Part shown: positions 58,956 through 64,000 of the stretch, piece by piece
How the letters are laid out: each line of letters begins with the position of its first letter
Numbering within the stretch: the first letter of the stretch is position 1
From: Notospermus geniculatus
Taxonomy: Eukaryota > Nemertea > Pilidiophora > Heteronemertea > Lineidae
NCBI GenBank assembly: GCA_002633025.1
Contig: NMRB01000082.1
Location: 503,080 to 567,079 of the forward strand
DNA length: 64,000 bases
Direction: 5' to 3'
Notes under the pieces: model-generated
Seen by the model: only the letters and a program-made list of their open reading frames with translations
Databases searched by the model: none
What the model was told of the DNA's origin: nothing
Program-made: the position numbers and the translations under genes

Positions 58956-59672
58956 TGGATAAATAGGGTCGAAAATTCACTGGCGGTATGACAGAGGGGA
59001 TGATCGTATCTCAGTTAATGATTAATGTGTTGTTTTCACTGATATTTTTTGTATCAAGAGTACATGTATCAAGTATTTCCAAAAACATTTCCAAGAATTT
59101 TCGCAACATGTGTGGCCGTATTTCTCGCAGAGGCATTTTGTGACGACATTAGTCATGTGAGAATAAATCAGCCGTATCTTCCAGAACATCTTCTGTCAGT
59201 AGAACCGGTGTCCCCCTTATTGTTCGACGAATCTTGTTTATCAGAGTTCTGCTGGCGAATGGGCCTGCACACATACTAAATCATTTACTCCGCAGTTGTC
59301 AATTCAAAGTTCAATCAGGATTGCTCCTGTCCCGAATCCACATTGGACCGCATTGGACCACATACGTCCACATTCAATTCAAATCTCGTCTAAATTTTAA
59401 ACGCTAATGATACCCGATGCGGGACGATTGGATCCAATCGGATCGAATCTGAATGTGTGTTTTTTGCATGTCGTCTAAACAGGGGCGATTTTTAAGAGCA
59501 ATTTTAAGAGCAATTTTAAGAGCAATTTTTAAGTAACATAGACAAGGAAAACCAGAGGTCCAAAAACTGAGGCCTGTGGCACACAATTCATTATTTTCCC
59601 AGAGGAGTTGTCTAATGCATTCTTAAAGGAAGACATCCGAAAGATATTGCCCGGCCGGCACTGTTTGTTTTT
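58956..59672. other. No gene recognised
   Basis: A 76-codon open frame at 59049-59279 has a hydrophobic stretch but no family match or splice context. AATTTTAAGAGC repeats three times near 59490-59525. Confidence 0.4.
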
Positions 59673-59673
59673 G

Positions 59674-59962
59674 TTTTGATTAGCGTGGTGTCACCGTCGA
59701 TGAACAGATGGCGCGGTGCGTTATGGCACAGGCCCCGGGAGAGCTATCAGTGAGTTAAGAACACGTATCTAACCAAGAACCGCTAGTTTGTAAAAAAAAT
59801 ACACCCACGAATTTGTGAGCTCGGGGTGTGTATTTAACAAACTAGCGTTTTTTGGTTAGATACGTGTTCTAAACTCACTGCAGCTCTCTCGGGACCTGTG
59901 TTTTTGTTTTGATTAGCGTAGTGTCACCGTCGATTAACAGATGTCGCTGTGCGTTATGGCAA
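59674..59962. mobile_element. Foldback MITE (59733-59898) between 55 bp direct repeats
   Basis: The foldback pairs GAACACGTATCTAACCAA/CGCTAGTTTGT with ACAAACTAGCG/TTGGTTAGATACGTGTTC. It is flanked by diverged direct copies of GTTTTGATTAGCGTGGTGTC...GCGTTATGGCA (59674-59728 and 59907-59962). Confidence 0.75.
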
Positions 59963-60118
59963 AGAGGCGCCTCAGTGGTCGGGCTGAAATGTGTGTGGGG
60001 GGGGGGGGGCTAAAGCCCCCCAGCCCCCCTGTTCCGACGGGCCTGCTCGTGGAAAAGCAGCTTATTACACGCCGGCAAGGGCGAGGAACCGCTAGCGGGT
60101 TCCAAGTTACGTCATATC

Positions 60119-60891
60119 ATTAAAGGAGCTCGACGTCCAAGTTGTAAACAAACTGGTTTGTTTACAAACAGTGGCTAGCAAACTAGTTTTATTCCTTCGT
60201 GAAGGTGGCAGCACCAGTAGCGCCCCGTGATCGTCATTCGGAACGACCTGAGGCGAACTGCTATCCGTCACTGGGCGGCGCATTTCACCTCGGACACAAG
60301 TCCAAGGCAGCCATGTTGTTTATCATCAAACCCACGTGACACCCGTGGGACTATTTTCGCCGAATTTTGGCCCGTTAAGATGTTCAACCGTACTTTCTCG
60401 ATAAGTTGAGGCATATTATATATAAACTTACTGGTATCTCACCCAATCTGCCAATTACTGATCAATAACACAACGTTTGTATGCGACCTATTTAGTTCAT
60501 GCGCAGGTGTGATGAGGCGACCGCATCTGAATTCTCACAAACGGGCAGCGATCGTTGCGCGTTCAAGATGGCTGCCTTGGACTTGTGTCCGAGGGGAAAT
60601 GCGAGCCGTCACGGAAATTGCCGAGCAGTTGCCTTCGGAAGTTCCGAATGCGTGATCGTTAGACTGGTGCCCAGTCCAATGCAACTCACTCAACCACTCA
60701 CTGGTTCTCTATCCACGCTGTGCTGCCACCTATTATCGGTGATATGTACTGAAGTGAATATGTAGTCTCGCGCAGCCAACCGTTTCGTTCCGCAGGTAGT
60801 GCGACACAAACGTTCGATCGGTGACCGAGCAGCTGGGTGCCCGAGACTAGTGAATATCGTGTTTACAACTTGGACGTCGAGCTCCTTTAAT
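60119..60891. mobile_element. 773 bp TIR element, 30 bp inverted ends
   Basis: ATTAAAGGAGCTCGACGTCC continues AAGTTGTAAAC and pairs perfectly with GTTTACAACTT/GGACGTCGAGCTCCTTTAAT. Inner inverted words include CAAGGCAGCCATGTTG versus AAGATGGCTGCCTTG. No transposase. Confidence 0.85.
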
Positions 60892-62303
60892 GGTAAAATC
60901 CTCAATGCAGTAAATTTGACGAATGCTTTTTCTCTTTTACGTCAATAGGCCTACTGTATGTGTTTGATTCGATGACTTGCTGTCGCTTGTCGCTTGTCAC
61001 AGGACAACTTAGATTTGAAACGAAAGGAAACGTTTTTGATATGGAATAATACCGTAGTCTTTTAAATATCAGGACAGTTTGAGGAAGAATAAATTGTATC
61101 GAGTACAACTTGGATACAGAGAGACGGGGTTCTCTTCTGGGGTCGACAGTGGGCTGTGATTGGATGACCAGCGAAATTGAATGCGGTGAATGATATTATT
61201 TATATTTTGCACAAAGTAGTCTGCGAGATTATTTAGAAAAACATCTGTTGCTCAACGCCTTTGTTAGAAATAAAATAATAGCGGGTATCTCTTGACATCT
61301 CCCTTGTTTGCTCAGATGGTACGTTGTGATAGACACGAATGTTGTTGGCAATAATTTTTGATTACCTGACTGTTGGCACGTTTGCCGTTATATTTATAAA
61401 CTTCCTCCTTTAAATCACGATTCACAAAAAGCCCCCTGAAAGACCCACGTCATTTCATCGCCTGACGCCAGCTGCTCAGATATCAACAAGACTATAATTC
61501 AAAAACTTTTGTGTCCGATCATCTCCGATTTTCCTCATATGCTGCATTCAATATTGATGTTGTTGATGAGCTCTATTACTGTGAAGAACCATGAAAGAAG
61601 CTGCTCAAGTCATTTGTGTCTTACTTCTCAGCGTCTACAGGAACCAATAGGAGCTGTCAGTGAGTTGACCAAAAGGTGTCACTACGGCCCAATTAAATGC
61701 ATGTATAGCGGACCCATTCCTTCTTGATCGAGCACCAGTAACGTGGGTTTTCCTGTGTATTGGTCCGCTAGAACTTTGCTGCCATCTTTTGGTAATACGC
61801 GCGGCTGACTGCTCCCATTGCCCAATAGGTTTCTTTCACTAAAGACGCGCGCGAAGACACAGCGCGGTAAGCCCAACCCTCGTTGACCAAATTCAGGTTG
61901 AATGATTGGCTCTCGCACAGCGTTCCGTGCTGGACTTCAACGCCCCCATGCGACCGGTGTGATAGAATCTAATGTTTTCTTATTTGGAAGAGTAAACATG
62001 AGACGAGACTGGCGAGCTATGTATATATAAGATCTTGATTTAAACAATGATCCCTCACGACTTTATTTCAAATTGTTTGAACTTAATTAGTTACTAGATC
62101 AAACAGCATAGAACTGTCGAGTGGGCTATCTCACTCCCAACACTGCGGTAGCCTACATCAGGGTATCAGTTCAGTCATACTCAGTCAGAATCACTTACAC
62201 TAAGAAATGGTGAATTGCTTTACAAATCTGGTAAAAGTCACACAATCGCAAGAGAGTCAACCCAGCAAGTCAGGGTTGTCAGAGAGAGATACTGTGGTCG
62301 CGG
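60892..62303. other. No gene recognised
   Basis: Only short unsupported open frames; no repeat structure identified. Confidence 0.4.
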
Positions 62304-63303
62304 AGTTATGCCGGATTGGCTTCATATCCGCCCATTTTGCTATTACATGTACCATATTACATGGGCACGATGTTGGTTTCATGTTTGACCGGGTTTATTT
62401 ATCGAGCCGCTCGATGAATAAGCACTACTTTCGGTCTTGTCAAGCCGCTCGATGAGGAGTACGTGGATTCAGTGTTATTTATCGAGCTAGCTTGACAAGC
62501 AGGCTTCAAATTCAGCATTGTTCGTCGAGCTGGCAATAAAGACACGCCTCCTCATGAATATGCAATGGCTTCAGCTTGTTTAGTTCGGAAGTCGGCAGAG
62601 TGGTGGTGCTTCATTGCTCGCAACATGGGGGGGGGGGCGGTCTCCGAAGCCAATTTAGCCTTTTTTCAACCCATGTTTCTGTGTGATGGCCCAAATCTTA
62701 GACACTGTATGTCGCATGCCTAGCTTCAGACTCTCGGTTTTCGTCAGTCTCAAGATTAATCCGCTGGGGTTTGTGGGTCAGAATCCCGGGTCAGAATCTG
62801 CCGGCGAGTCCGAACACCAGGGTGTGCCCAGCAGGATGATGCGACGATTCTGTAGACGATTTTATCAGTGTCAACACTAAGAAAAAAATAATTAAACCAG
62901 TTGTTCTATGTAGAAATTTGAAAGTCAACATAATTTTCTAAGAAAAGGAAAACAAGAAAAAGAAAAAAAATGAAAAAATATCGTGATCACACGGGAATCG
63001 ATCCCTCGACCTCAGTGGTGTAGTCCCCACATCTTTGCAATGTGCCAATCAACATACTGAAGACAATGGTAGAGTATTTATCACCTGATTCCGGAAATAC
63101 GGGCAGCTCGACGTTTAAGCCCAATTTTGCGTACTGTTTAGCGAGCCGGGCTTGATAAATAGCCACTTCGTTCATGTTTTCAATATGAATGAATCCAAGA
63201 CATGCCTTCCCGAGATTTGTTTTCGAGCTCCTTTCATTTATTTAACGCTACTCCTGCGGGTTTTAATGTAGGCCTATAGAACCGCCCCCAATCCGGCATA
63301 ACT
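62304..63303. mobile_element. Putative 1 kb TIR element
   Basis: AGTTATGCCGGATTGG and CCAATCCGGCATAACT form perfect 16 bp inverted ends. Inside are repeated TCGAGC words and, on minus near 62990-63050, a tRNA-like stretch with GGTCGAGGGATCGATTCCC. The role of the interior is unknown. Confidence 0.6.
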
Positions 63304-64000
63304 ACTTTGTCAATAAAAAACCATTAGGGCGAACGCTGCGCATGCAATGAGGAACCGGACGAACTAACGTCACGACGTGGCGCTGCGATCGATGAGACCA
63401 AAGTTTCTTTTTTCAACGTGATTTCCAGTCATTTCCATTAACTTCTGGCGTGAAATCAACCCCATTTTTTCAGTCGCATGACATTAAAATTTACACCATC
63501 TTGTCGCGGATGAAAATTTCTGCAATTTCTTTGCTTTTTTTTCTTAAAATAAAGTCGTAGGATGGCGATCTATATTATTTTTTCCTGTAGAAAAATGTAC
63601 AGCAGATTTTTTTCATGACGCAACGTCAGCACATAAAACGACGTCAATGACGTCGGTTCGGTCTCATCGATCGCTGCGCCGACCTGTCGGGATAAACGGC
63701 ACGCCGGTTCCTCATTTGTTCCCTAATGCAGCCTATCCATGTGCAATATTATTGCACGATATGTGGATCAAAATGGGGCAATATTATTGCCAATCTTTCT
63801 TCCATCCATTGTGCCAGAAGCACATGACACCCATTTTGGGCGCCATGTTGTGCAATAAGTATTGTACGTGGATGGACCGCTTAATAAATGCAAAAAGCTG
63901 CAATGTAACAAAATAAACAATGAATCTAGATTAATACCAACCTTGATTTTCCGGTAAAATGACTTTAAACATCAGTTAGTCATTTTAGTTTCTGAAGGTG
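63301..64000. repeat. Repeat family D, copy 2, interrupted by a foldback insert
   Basis: Matches 28840-29020 at both ends. About 63345-63720 is an insert whose ends include ATGAGGAACCGG and CCGGTTCCTCAT, with GCGATCGATGAGACC versus GGTCTCATCGATCGC inside. Confidence 0.65.

Overview
Single eukaryotic locus, probably from a cephalochordate (amphioxus, Branchiostoma-like). The grounds are GT-AG split genes, a recognisable GTSE1 homologue, a sigma-class GST, dense polymorphic foldback transposons, frequent tacatgta and taggccta words, and single-n assembly gaps flanked by near-identical duplicated blocks, as expected when two very different haplotypes of an outbred animal are assembled in tandem. 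The species call is an inference. All exon models were read by eye from splice sites, phases and domain motifs.

Layout. (1) 762-4654, minus strand: N-terminal and central part of a GTSE1-like (G2 and S phase-expressed) gene, 8 coding exons in consistent phase; the C-terminus is not recognised in the window. About 0.7 kb away, head to head, is (2) a complete 5-exon sigma-class glutathione S-transferase (5366-8484, plus). (3) From 6236 to 12547 a roughly 3.2 kb block carrying GST exons 2-5 and the 3' end of a GPCR is present twice, with an n at 9417 at the junction. The second GST lacks exon 1 and the first GPCR copy is only a C-terminal fragment, so there is probably one real GST and one real GPCR here. 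(4) 12235-13389, minus: an intact intronless class A GPCR, tail to tail with the GST. (5) 13.4-31.1 kb: no gene recognised; it holds MITEs, a composite foldback element, a degenerate tandem array at 22.5-24.2 kb and a dispersed repeat family.

(6) 31140-57880, minus: one very large secreted-protein gene read from a signal peptide exon to a stop. After the signal peptide come 28 tiny exons of exactly 45 or 51 bp, all in phase 1-1, each encoding a two-cysteine mini-module of 15 or 17 residues. Next come VWD, C8, TIL and EGF-like exons in repeating cassettes linked by two more mini-modules, and then two cysteine-rich terminal exons. The mini-exons fall into four main sequence types (called P, V, R and T here) arranged in higher-order cassettes. 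Because every one is symmetric, any subset could be skipped or included without changing frame. Three remnants of the first VWD exon, each with the same in-frame stop, sit inside the array. This modular exon array is the most striking feature of the window. A second n at 37477 interrupts the middle cassette and a third at 44536 lies in an intron.

(7) 58-64 kb: no gene recognised; several foldback or TIR elements, including an almost perfect 290 bp palindrome.

The GTSE1/GST pair may share a divergent promoter region. The secreted gene looks like a mucosal or extracellular-matrix gel-forming type protein (VWD-C8-TIL architecture); no functional link between it and the other genes can be read from the sequence.
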